DNA of 64,000 nucleotides from Methylobacterium mesophilicum (lineage in GTDB: Bacteria; Pseudomonadota; Alphaproteobacteria; Rhizobiales; Beijerinckiaceae), in the NCBI RefSeq assembly GCF_022179445.1, contig NZ_BPQU01000011.1, forward strand, positions 1 to 64,000. Direction: 5' to 3'. A program made the translations under genes and the position numbers. The stretch's first letter is position 1; each line of letters begins with the position of its first letter. The notes beneath the pieces were generated by a model, which was not told the DNA's origin, made no database searches, and saw only the letters and a list, made by a program, of their open reading frames with translations. Positions 1 to 8,695 of this stretch are shown here, piece by piece.

Positions 1-383
1 TGAATCACGCAAAAGGCAACACCGAAATCCATTCCTTTCAAGCGATCGCCCTGGGCGACGAGCTGAACCGCGTTGACATGGCCCTCGTACACGCGCCCCA
101 GCGCGAGGCTGCCGGCCCCGACATGGGTGAGCACGGCCTGAAGAATTGCACCGTCCGGCTCCTCGCCGAGGCCCGCGCCGCCCTCGCGGCGGGGGACCGG
201 CGCGGCCAGCAGGCCCATTCGGGCGAGTTCGGCGACATCCTCGGCCGGAAAGCCGCCGTCGTGGTCGTGACACCCCGCCCGACGCGCGGCGCCGGCCGCG
301 ACCGCGCGGGCCGCCGCAACCGGATCGCTCCGCATGCCCCCGGCGATATCGTCGAGTCTGAGGTCCACGCCTGCTCCGGTCAT
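1..383 (-). CDS. acyl-CoA dehydrogenase family protein, N-terminal part (cut by window edge)
   Basis: An open minus-strand frame starts at an ATG at 383 and stays open to base 1, giving 127 codons of an incomplete protein. The segment around residues 43-70 reads FPAEDVAELARMGLLAAPVP followed by REGGAGLG, which matches the N-terminal helical domain of acyl-CoA dehydrogenases (a Phe-Pro, then a helix, then the 'vP.e.GG.G' turn). These FAD flavoproteins oxidise acyl-CoA thioesters and pass electrons to ETF. The catalytic and FAD-binding parts lie outside the window, so substrate cannot be inferred. It is divergent from the histidine kinase at 735. The family call is fairly safe; subfamily is unknown. 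Confidence 0.6.
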   Translation of the reverse strand, partial: MTGAGVDLRLDDIAGGMRSDPVAAARAVAAGAARRAGCHDHDGGFPAEDVAELARMGLLAAPVPRREGGAGLGEEPDGAILQAVLTHVGAGSLALGRVYEGHVNAVQLVAQGDRLKGMDFGVAFCVI

Positions 384-734
384 GACGAGCCCAGCCCATC
401 GTCCAGATCCGATCTCCGGGACGAAGCGCTGGATCCCTTAAGCTTCGCGACATCGTGTTCCGAAGGGCGGGAACCATCTTTCGATGCGATGTTCTGACGG
501 GGCAACTCGCCGCCTCCCCCTTCGATACGCCATGCGACGATAGTGCACATCGTAAAACCGTGGGGTCACGGCGCCGGCGGCGCGGCGATCTGCACCGGCC
601 GGACCCGCCTCAAACCCGAAGCCCCGCGTTGTAGGAAGAACCGGCTCAACAAGCCGTCAGGCTGCGGTCGATCGACTCGATTTGGGAGGGTCGATCCCGT
701 GGGATATGACGCAGCCGTGTCGCGGAACGAGACC
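384..734. other. intergenic region between divergent genes
   Basis: This 351-base gap separates the divergent starts of the acyl-CoA dehydrogenase and the histidine kinase, so both promoters should lie here. Open frames running through it give Arg/Pro-rich translations with no family signature. I see no convincing promoter consensus, repeat or RNA. Confidence 0.4.
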
Positions 735-2786
735 ATGTCCTGCCCGTCGGGCTTCGAACGCCATCATCCGCAGCGCCTCGCGGCTCTGCACGGCTATGCC
801 ATCCTCGACACCGCGCCCGAGCCCGCCTTCGACGAGATCGCGCAGATCGCGGCCGCGTCCTGCGGCACCGCGATGGCGCGGATCACCTTCGCGGATGCCG
901 ACCGGCACTGGACCAAGGCCGCGTTCGGCCACGCCGCGCCGGACCTCCCCCTCGAAGCCGGCCTCGGCCTCGAGACCCTGAGCCGGGAGGGTGCGCTGGT
1001 GGTCCCGGATTGCGGGGCGGTCGCGGGCGACCCGGGCCTGCGCTTCTACGCCGGCGTCCGGCTCGTGACCCCGGACGGCTGGCCGATCGGCACGCTCAGC
1101 GTCCTCGACCGCGAACCGCGCAGCCTGACCGGGCCGCAGGTCTTCGTCCTGGAAGCCCTCGCCCGGACCCTGATGAACCTGCTGGAGGCCCGGGCCGCCG
1201 CGACGGCCCGGCACCGGGACGAGGCTTTGCTGCAGTCCCGCGCCGAGCGCCTGGAGGCGCAGGTCGCCGCCCAGACCCGGGACCGCGACCGGGTCTGGAC
1301 CCTGTCGCCGGTGCTGAAGATCGTCTCGGACAAGGACGGGCAGGTCCAGTCGGTCAATCCGTCCTGGAGCCGGGCGCTGGGCTGGTCCGAGGACGAGACG
1401 CTGGGCCGGACCGCCCTGGATTTCATCGCTCCCACGGACCGCGAGGCGGCGCGCCAGGCCCTCGAGCCGCTCTGCGAGGACCGCCGGGTCGAGGATGTCG
1501 AGCTGGCCTGCACGACCCGCGACGGCGACCGGCGGCGGGTGCTCTGGACCGTCGTCCCGGAGGACGGGCTGTTCTACGGCTTCGGCCGCGACATCACCGA
1601 GCAGCGCCAGGCCGAGGAAGCCCTGCGGCAATCGCAGAAGCTGGAGGCGATCGGCCAGCTCACCGGCGGCGTCGCCCACGACTTCAACAACCTGCTGACC
1701 ATCATCCGCTCGTCGGTCGAGTTCCTGCGCCGGCCGGAGCTGGCCGAGGAGCGCAGGCGCCGCTACCTCGACGCGGTCTCCGACACGGTCGACCGGGCGG
1801 CCAAGCTCACCGGTCAGCTCCTGGCCTTCGCCCGGCGCCAGGCGCTCAAGCCCCAGGTGTTCGACATCTCCGCCCGGCTGCGCAGCATCTCCGACATGCT
1901 CGATTCGGTCACGGGCGCGCGCATCCGCGTGGAGACCGAGCTGCCGGGCACGCCCTGCTTCGTGCGGGCCGACGAAAGCCAGTTCGAGACGGCGCTGATC
2001 AACATGGCGGTGAACGCCCGCGACGCGATGGACGGGGAAGGCAGCCTGACCCTGCACCTGGAGAGCGGCCGCCCGATGCCGCCGATCCGCGGCCATGCCG
2101 GCGCCCGGGGGCCGTTCGTGGCCGTGATGGTGGTCGATACCGGCACCGGCATTCCGGCCCCGGATCTCGGCCGGATCTTCGAGCCGTTCTTCACCACCAA
2201 GGAGATCGGCAAGGGGACCGGGCTTGGGCTCAGCCAGGTCATCGGCTTCGCCAAGCAGTCGGGCGGCGACATCGACGTGGCGAGCCTGCCCGGGAGCGGC
2301 ACGCGCTTCACCCTGTACCTGCCGCAGGTCGACGCCCCCGCGGAGGTGGCCGATCCCGGCCACGACGACCGCCGCGAGCCGGAGCCGCAGCGGAGCCTGT
2401 GCATCCTGGTCGTGGAGGACAATCTCGGGGTCGGGCGCTTCTGCACCCAGATCCTGGAGGATCTCGGCCATGCGCCGATCTGGGCGAAATCCGCCGAGGA
2501 GGCCCTCGCCGAGCTGGAGCGGACGCCGGGTCGGTTCGATGCGGTGTTCTCGGACGTGGTCATGCCCGGGATGGGCGGCGTCGCCCTCGCTCGGGCCCTG
2601 CAGGTCACCCGCCCGGAGCTGCCGGTGGTCCTGACCTCGGGCTACAGCCACGTCCTGGCCACCGACGACGCGCATGGATTCACGCTGGTGCGGAAGCCCT
2701 ATTCCGCCGAGCAGCTCGCCCAGGTGCTCCACGAGGCGACCCAGCGCCGGGACGGGCAGGGAACAAGGTCCCCGCTCTCCGGTTGA
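735..2786 (+). CDS. hybrid sensor histidine kinase (GAF-PAS-HisKA-HATPase-REC)
   Basis: A 683-residue cytosolic sensor kinase with no membrane segment. It has a GAF-like domain (about residues 30-150), a PAS domain (about 185-300), HisKA with phospho-acceptor His315 in GGVAHDFNNLL, an HATPase domain with N box (NMAVNARDAM) and G boxes (DTGTGIP, GKGTGLGLS), and a C-terminal receiver with phospho-acceptor Asp607 in FSDVVMPGMGG and the KPYS lysine. The frame is open from 543, but its first 64 codons look non-coding; ATG 735 begins MSCPSGFERHHPQRL, typical of the GAF kinases of this group. The HDFNN-type H box and fused receiver place it with blue-light/FixL-like hybrid kinases. The signal is unknown. 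No partner regulator is adjacent, so it probably signals through its own receiver or a phosphorelay. Confidence 0.88.
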   Translation: MSCPSGFERHHPQRLAALHGYAILDTAPEPAFDEIAQIAAASCGTAMARITFADADRHWTKAAFGHAAPDLPLEAGLGLETLSREGALVVPDCGAVAGDPGLRFYAGVRLVTPDGWPIGTLSVLDREPRSLTGPQVFVLEALARTLMNLLEARAAATARHRDEALLQSRAERLEAQVAAQTRDRDRVWTLSPVLKIVSDKDGQVQSVNPSWSRALGWSEDETLGRTALDFIAPTDREAARQALEPLCEDRRVEDVELACTTRDGDRRRVLWTVVPEDGLFYGFGRDITEQRQAEEALRQSQKLEAIGQLTGGVAHDFNNLLTIIRSSVEFLRRPELAEERRRRYLDAVSDTVDRAAKLTGQLLAFARRQALKPQVFDISARLRSISDMLDSVTGARIRVETELPGTPCFVRADESQFETALINMAVNARDAMDGEGSLTLHLESGRPMPPIRGHAGARGPFVAVMVVDTGTGIPAPDLGRIFEPFFTTKEIGKGTGLGLSQVIGFAKQSGGDIDVASLPGSGTRFTLYLPQVDAPAEVADPGHDDRREPEPQRSLCILVVEDNLGVGRFCTQILEDLGHAPIWAKSAEEALAELERTPGRFDAVFSDVVMPGMGGVALARALQVTRPELPVVLTSGYSHVLATDDAHGFTLVRKPYSAEQLAQVLHEATQRRDGQGTRSPLSG

Positions 2787-2853
2787 CGCAATGCAGCATG
2801 GCGATGGCGTCGCCGCGCTGCTGCCCCTCGTGGGCGTTTCCTCCCAAGACTTC

Positions 2854-2883
2854 GGGCCGCTCCTTCGGGGGCGGTCCTTTTTT
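2854..2883 (+). terminator. Rho-independent terminator of the hybrid kinase gene
   Basis: A 10-bp GC-rich stem (2854-2863 with 2868-2877, two G-T wobbles) closes a TTCG tetraloop (2864-2867) and is followed by six T residues (2878-2883). It lies 68 bases after the kinase stop codon. This is a textbook intrinsic terminator with a UUCG loop. Confidence 0.85.
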
Positions 2884-2982
2884 GTGCGGCGCGCATGCGG
2901 CCGACAAGGAACAACGCCACCTGCGGCAAAAAGTTCTCAACAATCTCTCATCTTTAGAGCCGTTTCTGACGGACGCGCTCGC

Positions 2983-4035
2983 TTACGCCGAACCGGTATC
3001 GACGTCGGCGGTGCGCGGGCCGAATCCCGTCTCTGTGTCCAGCGCCAGCAGCGCGAAGGACGCGAGCCAGTGCTCGCCCATGTAGTCGCCCGTCACGTGC
3101 GGGAGGCCGGCCTCCAGATGCGCGTCCGCGGCGGCCTGGAGCGGCCGGCGGCGGGGATCGTCCGGGCCCAGGGTGGCGGCGAGCGACCGGAAGCACCAGG
3201 CGCGGCTGAGGTTCAGGCCGTCGAGATGGGCGATCTTGCCGTCGCTGCGGTCGGTCACGCGGGCGGGCCGGAACAGGGTCGCGGGCCGCCCCGCGGCGAG
3301 GTCCGGCAGGAACCGGTCGAACCAGGGCCGGAATTCTTGCGGCGGCAGGAGGCGGCGCAGGCATTCGGCCTCGATCAGGGCCGAGGACAGGAAGTCGTCG
3401 CCCCCCGGCTCGCCCCAGGCGGGGCAATTCACGTCGGCCCCGTACCACCGCTCGGCGGTGGCCCGCAGCAGGTCGGTCAGGGCCGCATCCCGCGCGCCCT
3501 CGGCGTAGTCGGCTGCCAGCCGCAGCGCGAAGGCGGTGTTGAAATGCGTGCCGACCCGCACCGGATAGGGGGCGATCGGCAGGAAGTCCCGGACGCGCTG
3601 CGCGATCAGGCCGGTGAGCGGCGCCAAAGCCTCGGCCCAGCGGCGCTCGGGCAGGCGGGACAGCGCGTCGGCGAGCTTCAGGAGCCAGGCCCAGCCGTAG
3701 GGCCGCTCGAAGCCCAGGGCGGTCGGGGTGGCGAAATAGGCGCATTCCCCGGCGACCTTCTCGGGCACCAGCTGGGCATCGAGATGCGCGCGGATCGCCC
3801 CGGCCTGCGTGCCGTCCGGGAACAGCCGCAGCACCCGCGCCAGCAGCCAGGTGCCGTGGACGCAGGAATGCCAATCGTAGCTGCCGTGGAAGACCGGATG
3901 CAGCGCGGCGGGCGTGCGCGCGTCCTCCGGGCCCGCCAGGACGTGCCCGGGCTTGTTGGGGTATTCGCGGGTGAGATGGCCGAGGGCGACGGCGGCGAAG
4001 CGGGCGCCGATCTCCGGAGTGAGCGCATTCGGCAT
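2983..4035 (-). CDS. DUF2891 family protein
   Basis: A 350-residue soluble protein. The N-terminal part contains the conserved run HPVFHGSYDWHSCVHGTWLL (about residues 46-65), rich in His, Asp and Trp, followed by ECAYFATPTALGFERPYGWAW; these are the hallmark blocks of DUF2891. The architecture suggests an alpha/alpha toroid-like fold with a His/Glu-lined cleft, but the family has no established activity and I do not assign one. Length is normal for the family. It converges on the upstream kinase gene and is divergent from the CDP-diglyceride hydrolase gene at 4147. Confidence 0.8.
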   Translation of the reverse strand: MPNALTPEIGARFAAVALGHLTREYPNKPGHVLAGPEDARTPAALHPVFHGSYDWHSCVHGTWLLARVLRLFPDGTQAGAIRAHLDAQLVPEKVAGECAYFATPTALGFERPYGWAWLLKLADALSRLPERRWAEALAPLTGLIAQRVRDFLPIAPYPVRVGTHFNTAFALRLAADYAEGARDAALTDLLRATAERWYGADVNCPAWGEPGGDDFLSSALIEAECLRRLLPPQEFRPWFDRFLPDLAAGRPATLFRPARVTDRSDGKIAHLDGLNLSRAWCFRSLAATLGPDDPRRRPLQAAADAHLEAGLPHVTGDYMGEHWLASFALLALDTETGFGPRTADVDTGSA

Positions 4036-4146
4036 CGCGGGCTCCCAGTGTGGCGCCGGACGCTTTGCCGGCGCAGTCCCGGATCGGTTATCGCAAGCGC
4101 GGCGAACCGGGCAGCCCCCGCCGGTGCGCCGTCACTGGGATGTTCC

Positions 4147-4902
4147 ATGCGCCGTGCGCCGATCACCGCCCTCTTCGTCGTGCTCGCGATGCCGGCCGCG
4201 GCGGCGCCCGATCCCAGCCGGGACGTGCTGTGGGCCGCACTGAAGACCTGCGTGCTCGCCAAGCGGCTCGCCGACCGGACCTTCCCGTGCCTCTCGGTGG
4301 ATCTCGGCGACAAGGACCGCCCCGGCACGGCGGTCCTGCGCGCGCCCGGCGAGCCGACCCACATCGTGGTGATGCCCACCGACACCACCGCCGGCCTGGA
4401 GGCCCCGGTCCTGCGCGGGAAGCGGGGCACCGCCTATTGGCGGGCGGCGCTGGCGGCGCGCCCGTTCGTGTCGGACGCCTTGAAGGGCAAGCTGCCGCCC
4501 GAGGCGGTGGGGCTGGCGGTCAACTCCGCCCGGGGCCGGAGCCAGGACCAGCTCCACATCCACCTCGATTGCCTGAAGCCCAGCGTGCTGGCCGCCGTGA
4601 AGGCGCATGGCCGCCAGATCCGCGGGACCTGGACCCGCTTCCCGGTGCCGCTCGCCGGGGATCGCTATCATGCGATGCGGGTGCCGGAAGCCGAGGCCGA
4701 GCGCTTCAACCCGTTCGCGGCCCTGCGCACCCTGCCGGGTCCCCGGCCGGACCTGCACCGGACGAGCTTTGCCGTGCTCGCCACGCCGCCGGGCGATCCC
4801 GAGCCGGGTTTTCTGCTCCTGGCCTACCGGGCGCCGAGCGCCAGCGCGGAGGACGTGATGGACCATAGCTGCGCCATCGCGTCGGGCCGCGGGGGCGCCT
4901 GA
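4147..4902 (+). CDS. cdh: CDP-diacylglycerol diphosphatase (CDP-diglyceride hydrolase)
   Basis: A 251-residue exported protein. The start at ATG 4147 gives a signal peptide (MRRAPITALFVVLAMPAAAA) with a likely cleavage after the Ala run; the open frame further upstream (from 2674) is not coding-like and overlaps the DUF2891 gene. The core has the HIT-like motif QLHIHLDCL, with LAVNSARGRSQDQ just before it, matching the Cdh family (EC 3.6.1.26), which hydrolyses CDP-diacylglycerol to phosphatidate and CMP. Other family signatures are 'R.C.VDL..G..' near the N terminus and TRFPVPLAGDRY. It acts in the periplasm or at the inner membrane in phospholipid turnover. Confidence 0.85.
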   Translation: MRRAPITALFVVLAMPAAAAPDPSRDVLWAALKTCVLAKRLADRTFPCLSVDLGDKDRPGTAVLRAPGEPTHIVVMPTDTTAGLEAPVLRGKRGTAYWRAALAARPFVSDALKGKLPPEAVGLAVNSARGRSQDQLHIHLDCLKPSVLAAVKAHGRQIRGTWTRFPVPLAGDRYHAMRVPEAEAERFNPFAALRTLPGPRPDLHRTSFAVLATPPGDPEPGFLLLAYRAPSASAEDVMDHSCAIASGRGGA

Positions 4903-4911
4903 CGGGGCGGC

Positions 4912-5814
4912 CTAAGCGGCACCGGCCGGCGGCAGCGCGTCCATGAGCTGACGCAAAAATCCCCGCACCGCCCGGGGCAGGCGCCGGTCGCGCATGGCCT
5001 GGATTTGGATGTTCCGGGAGAGGCTCGCCCGGGCGCGGATCGGCAGGCTGACCAGGGCGTTCAGGTCCAGGGGCGTGCGCATCGAGAGCGCCGACATCAG
5101 CGCGAGACCGCGGGATCTGCGCACGAACGGCAACTGGGTGGCCAGGTTGTTGGCGGTCAGGACCGGCTCGACCACGATGCCCTCCTGCAGGCAGGCGGCG
5201 TCGAACACTTGGCGCAGGGTCGTGTCCCGGGTCGGCAGGGCGACGGGATAGATCGGCAACTCGGACAGCTGCACGACCTTCGCCCGCGCCAGGGGATGGT
5301 CGGGGGCGGCGAGCACCAGCATGTCGACCTGTCCGTCATACAGCACCTCGACCTGGGTGGACGGCGCGAGTGCGAAGGTGATGCCGAGATCGGCCTCGCC
5401 GGCCGCCACCATGTGGGTCACCTGGGCGGGGGGCAGCACGGTCACCTCGAAGCGCAGGCCCGGATGCGCCGCGTGGAAGGACGCCACGGTGCTCGGCACG
5501 ATGTCGAGCGAAAACCCTTCGGAACTCGCCACCCGGATCAGGCCGCGGGCAAGGCCTTCCAGCTCCCGGATCTCGGTGACCACCTGCTCGGATCGGATCA
5601 GCATCTGGTGCGCGTGCTGGGTCAGGAGCTCGCCCGCCGGGCTCGGCACCATGCCGCGCGGGCGCCGCTCGAACAGGACGCAGTCGAGCTCGGCCTCCAG
5701 GTTGGCGATCTGCCGGCTGATCGCCGAGGCGGCGACGTTGAGCTGCGCCGAGGCCGCCGCAATCGAGCCGGTGCGGGCCACGGCCAGGAAGTAGCGCAAC
5801 CCGGACGTCTGCAT
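4912..5814 (-). CDS. LysR-family transcriptional regulator
   Basis: A 300-residue LysR regulator. Residues 1-60 form the winged helix-turn-helix (LRYFLAVARTGSIAAASAQL then NVAASAISRQIANLEAELDC), followed by a linker helix and a two-lobed substrate-binding domain (about residues 90-295). It is divergent from the peptide ABC operon starting at 5991, the usual arrangement for a LysR protein controlling its neighbour, with the shared promoter region at 5815-5990. The effector is inferred to be a substrate of that transporter or a breakdown product of it. It converges on the cdh gene with only nine bases between stop codons. Confidence 0.9.
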   Translation of the reverse strand: MQTSGLRYFLAVARTGSIAAASAQLNVAASAISRQIANLEAELDCVLFERRPRGMVPSPAGELLTQHAHQMLIRSEQVVTEIRELEGLARGLIRVASSEGFSLDIVPSTVASFHAAHPGLRFEVTVLPPAQVTHMVAAGEADLGITFALAPSTQVEVLYDGQVDMLVLAAPDHPLARAKVVQLSELPIYPVALPTRDTTLRQVFDAACLQEGIVVEPVLTANNLATQLPFVRRSRGLALMSALSMRTPLDLNALVSLPIRARASLSRNIQIQAMRDRRLPRAVRGFLRQLMDALPPAGAA

Positions 5815-5990
5815 TATCGCGCCCCAATATCACTTATAGCGCCTTTTCGTTGCCGGAATGGCAACGCACCGCTCGCCAAATTCTACTTGTTGCGATCCCA
5901 GATGCACAACATCATGGCAGGGTGAAAAACGCGGCAGTCGCGGAGATCCTCCCCGACATCCTGCCCGTCGTCGTCGGAGACGGAATCGAC

Positions 5991-7523
5991 ATGCCGGTAC
6001 GGACGATCACCCTCACCGCATCGTTGGCGGCCTCCCTGATCGCACTGGTCGCGGCGAGCCCGGCGCTCGCCGGCAAGGCCGACGACACCCTGATCTACGC
6101 CTCCGACAGCGAGCCCGAGAACGTCAGCCCGTATCACAACAGCGCCCGCGAGGGCGTCATCCTGGCCCGCAACTGCTGGGACACGCTGCTGTGGCGCGAC
6201 CCCGCGGACGGCACCTACAAGCCGATGCTCGCCACCGCCTGGACCTGGGCCGACGACACAACCCTGGACCTGACGATCCGCGAGGGCGTGACCTTCCACA
6301 ACGGCGACCCGCTCGGGCCCGAGGACGTCGCCTTCACGTTCAACTTCATGCTGACGCCCGAGGCCCGCACGGTCACCCGCCAGAACGTCGACTGGATGAA
6401 GTCGGTGGAGGTCACCGGCCCGCACAGCGCGCGGATCCACCTCAAGGCGCCGTTCCCGGCGGCGCTGGAATACCTCGCCGGGCCCATGCCGATCTTCCCG
6501 GCCTCCTACTTCAAGAAGGTCGGCCTCGACGGCTTCGCCAAGGCGCCGGTGGGCAGCGGCCCGTACAGGATCACCAAGGTCGATAGCGGGCGCGGCGTCT
6601 CCATGGAGCGCTTCGCCAACTATTGGTCGGGCAGCCCGCTCGGGAAGCCGAAGATCGGCAAGCTGCAGTTCCGGGTCATCCCGGACGGCGAGAGCCGGAT
6701 GGCCGAGCTGATGACCGGGGGCGTCGACTGGATCTGGCGGGTGCCGAGCGACCAGGCCGAGCAGCTGCGCGCCGCGCCCAACGTCACCGTGCTCAACTCC
6801 GAGACCATGCGGGTCGGCTTCCTGCAGTTCGACACGCTCGGCCGCGCCAAGGAGAACTCGCCGCTCAAGGACGTGCGGGTCCGGCAGGCGATCTCCTACG
6901 CCATCGACCGCAAGGCGATGGTCGACAACCTCGTGCGCGGCGCCTCGCGGGTGATGAACGCGCTGTGCTTCGTCGATCAGTTCGGCTGCAACGACCAGGG
7001 GGTGATGCGCTACCCCTACGATCCGGCCAAGGCCAAGGCCCTGCTCAAGGAAGCCGGCTACGCGAACGGGTTCGAGATCGACCTCGGCGCCTATCGCGAG
7101 CGTGACTACGCCGAGGCGGTGATCGGCTATCTCGGGGCGGTCGGCATCAAGGTCCGGCTCAACTACCTGCGCTACGCCGCGTTCCGGGATGCCCTGCGGA
7201 GCGGCAAGGTCTCGATCGGCTTCCAGACCTGGGGCTCGTTCTCGGTCTACGACGTCTCGGCCTTCGACGGGGTCTTCTTCCGCGGCGGCGAGGAGGACCT
7301 GACCAAGGATCCGCAGGTGATCGCCGACCTGCAGGAGGGTGACGGCTCCACCGACCCGGACAAGCGCAAGGTCGCCTACGCCAAGGCGCTCCAGCGGATC
7401 GCCGCCCAGGCCTACGCCCTGCCGATGTTCTCGTACGCCACCAACTACGCCTTCACGTCGGACCTGAACTTCACCGCCCAGCCGGACGAGGTGCCGCGCT
7501 TCTACGCGGCGTCCTGGAAGTGA
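5991..7523 (+). CDS. ABC transporter substrate-binding protein, peptide/opine type (SBP family 5)
   Basis: A 510-residue periplasmic binding protein, the first gene of the operon. ATG 5991 gives a clean Sec signal peptide ending ALAGKADD. Family-5 hallmarks include 'LIYASDSEPENVSPYHN' near the mature N terminus, the block LTIREGVTFHNGDPLGPEDV and VRQAISYAIDRKAMVDNL. These proteins bind di- or oligopeptides, opines, glutathione or nickel and deliver them to a DppBC-type permease. The substrate cannot be fixed from sequence. The frame is open from 5850, but that would place no signal peptide at the N terminus. The neighbouring M20 peptidase suggests a peptide-like or N-acylated amino acid substrate. 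Confidence 0.88.
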   Translation: MPVRTITLTASLAASLIALVAASPALAGKADDTLIYASDSEPENVSPYHNSAREGVILARNCWDTLLWRDPADGTYKPMLATAWTWADDTTLDLTIREGVTFHNGDPLGPEDVAFTFNFMLTPEARTVTRQNVDWMKSVEVTGPHSARIHLKAPFPAALEYLAGPMPIFPASYFKKVGLDGFAKAPVGSGPYRITKVDSGRGVSMERFANYWSGSPLGKPKIGKLQFRVIPDGESRMAELMTGGVDWIWRVPSDQAEQLRAAPNVTVLNSETMRVGFLQFDTLGRAKENSPLKDVRVRQAISYAIDRKAMVDNLVRGASRVMNALCFVDQFGCNDQGVMRYPYDPAKAKALLKEAGYANGFEIDLGAYRERDYAEAVIGYLGAVGIKVRLNYLRYAAFRDALRSGKVSIGFQTWGSFSVYDVSAFDGVFFRGGEEDLTKDPQVIADLQEGDGSTDPDKRKVAYAKALQRIAAQAYALPMFSYATNYAFTSDLNFTAQPDEVPRFYAASWK

Positions 7524-7546
7524 TGGTGAGGGCTGTGACGCAAAGG

Positions 7547-7722
7547 TCCCCCTCCCCCCTCTGCGGGGGAGGGTGGCCCCCGAAGGGGGTCGGGAGAGGG
7601 GAACCCGGCTTCAGGATCCGGTGCAGCCTTCATGAAGGCCGGCGTCTTCTTCTGGACCGTCGCTCCCCTCTCCCGACCCGGCCTGACGGCCGGCCCACCC
7701 TCCCCCGCAGAGGGGGGAGGGA
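7547..7722. repeat. intergenic GC-rich inverted repeat, family A, copy 1
   Basis: The two arms (about 7547-7602 and 7661-7722) are near-perfect reverse complements built around CCCTCCCCCCTCTGCGGGG and GGGAGAGGGGA. They flank a short variable spacer. The element fills the gap between the binding-protein gene and the first permease gene. Two more copies occur at 22845 and 26034, both inside the second peptide-transport operon. The RNA would fold into a long hairpin, which could lower downstream expression relative to the binding protein. Confidence 0.8.
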
Positions 7723-7764
7723 GAATCCGCGCGTCCCACGTCGGTCGGAAGGAGCCTGAGCCCT

Positions 7765-8682
7765 ATGCTGGCCTTCACGCTCCGGCGCATCCTGGTCGCC
7801 CTGGCGGTGGCCTTCACGGTCTCCGTGGCGAGCTTCATGCTCCTCCACCTCTCCGGCGACCTCGCCACGGCGATCGGCGGGCCGGAGGCGACCGGCCCCC
7901 AGATCGTGCAGATCCGCAAGGATTACGGCCTGGACCAGCCGCTGCTGACCCAGTTCCTCGCCTGGGCCTGGCGGGCGCTGCACCTCGATTTCGGCAATTC
8001 CTTCTACTTCCGCGAGCGGGTGATCGACCTGCTCGCCGCCCGCCTGCCGATCACCCTCTATCTCGGGATCATCGCGCTCGCCGTCGCGCTGTTCGTGGCG
8101 GTGCCGCTCGGGGTGATCGCCGCCGTCAAACGCGATACCTGGGTCGACCGGCTCGCCCTGTCGATCTCGGTGCTCGGCCAGGCGATGCCGAGCTTCTGGT
8201 TCGGGCTGACCCTGATCCTGATTTTTTCCGTGAATCTCCGCTGGTTGCCGGTCTCGGGCAACGCCACGTGGAAGAACTTCGTCCTGCCGGCGGTGGCGCT
8301 CGGCTACTACGCGATGCCGGCGGTGATGCGGCTCACCCGCAACGGCATGCTGGAGGTGCTGGCCTCCGACTACGTCCGGACCGCCCGGGCCAAGGGTCTG
8401 CCGCCGCGCAAGATCCTGATCCGGCATGCCCTGCGCAACGCCGTAATCCCGGTGATCGCCCTGGCGGCGGTGCAGTTCGGCTTCATGCTCGGCGGCTCGA
8501 TCGTGATCGAGGCGGTGTTCTCGCTCCAGGGGCTCGGCCAGCTCGCCTGGGAATCGATCGCCCGCAACGACTTCCCGGTGGTCCAGGCGATCGTGCTGGT
8601 TCTGGCGATGATCTACATCGCCCTGACGCTCGCGGCCGACCTGCTGAACGCCTTCCTCGATCCGCGCCTGCGGCAATCGTGA
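7765..8682 (+). CDS. ABC transporter permease, DppB/OppB type
   Basis: A 305-residue inner-membrane permease with six predicted membrane segments. The N terminus (LRRILVALAVAFTVSVASFM) is the classic first helix of DppB-type proteins. The cytoplasmic EAA loop, which docks on the ATPase, is visible as DYVRTARAKGLPPRKILIRH. Length is normal for the family. It follows the binding protein across the family A repeat and is followed 13 bases later by the second permease. It forms the heterodimeric channel of the importer with the next gene product. Confidence 0.9.
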   Translation: MLAFTLRRILVALAVAFTVSVASFMLLHLSGDLATAIGGPEATGPQIVQIRKDYGLDQPLLTQFLAWAWRALHLDFGNSFYFRERVIDLLAARLPITLYLGIIALAVALFVAVPLGVIAAVKRDTWVDRLALSISVLGQAMPSFWFGLTLILIFSVNLRWLPVSGNATWKNFVLPAVALGYYAMPAVMRLTRNGMLEVLASDYVRTARAKGLPPRKILIRHALRNAVIPVIALAAVQFGFMLGGSIVIEAVFSLQGLGQLAWESIARNDFPVVQAIVLVLAMIYIALTLAADLLNAFLDPRLRQS

Positions 8683-8695
8683 GGACGCTCGCCCC

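Noticed and set aside
657..2732. A 691-codon minus-strand frame across the histidine kinase gene
   Set aside because: It is the shadow of a high-GC gene: Arg/Gly/His-rich, no family pattern, and the plus-strand kinase has clear domains. Similar long shadows (for example 1010-3085, 46923-49040, 54182-55963) were left out for the same reason.
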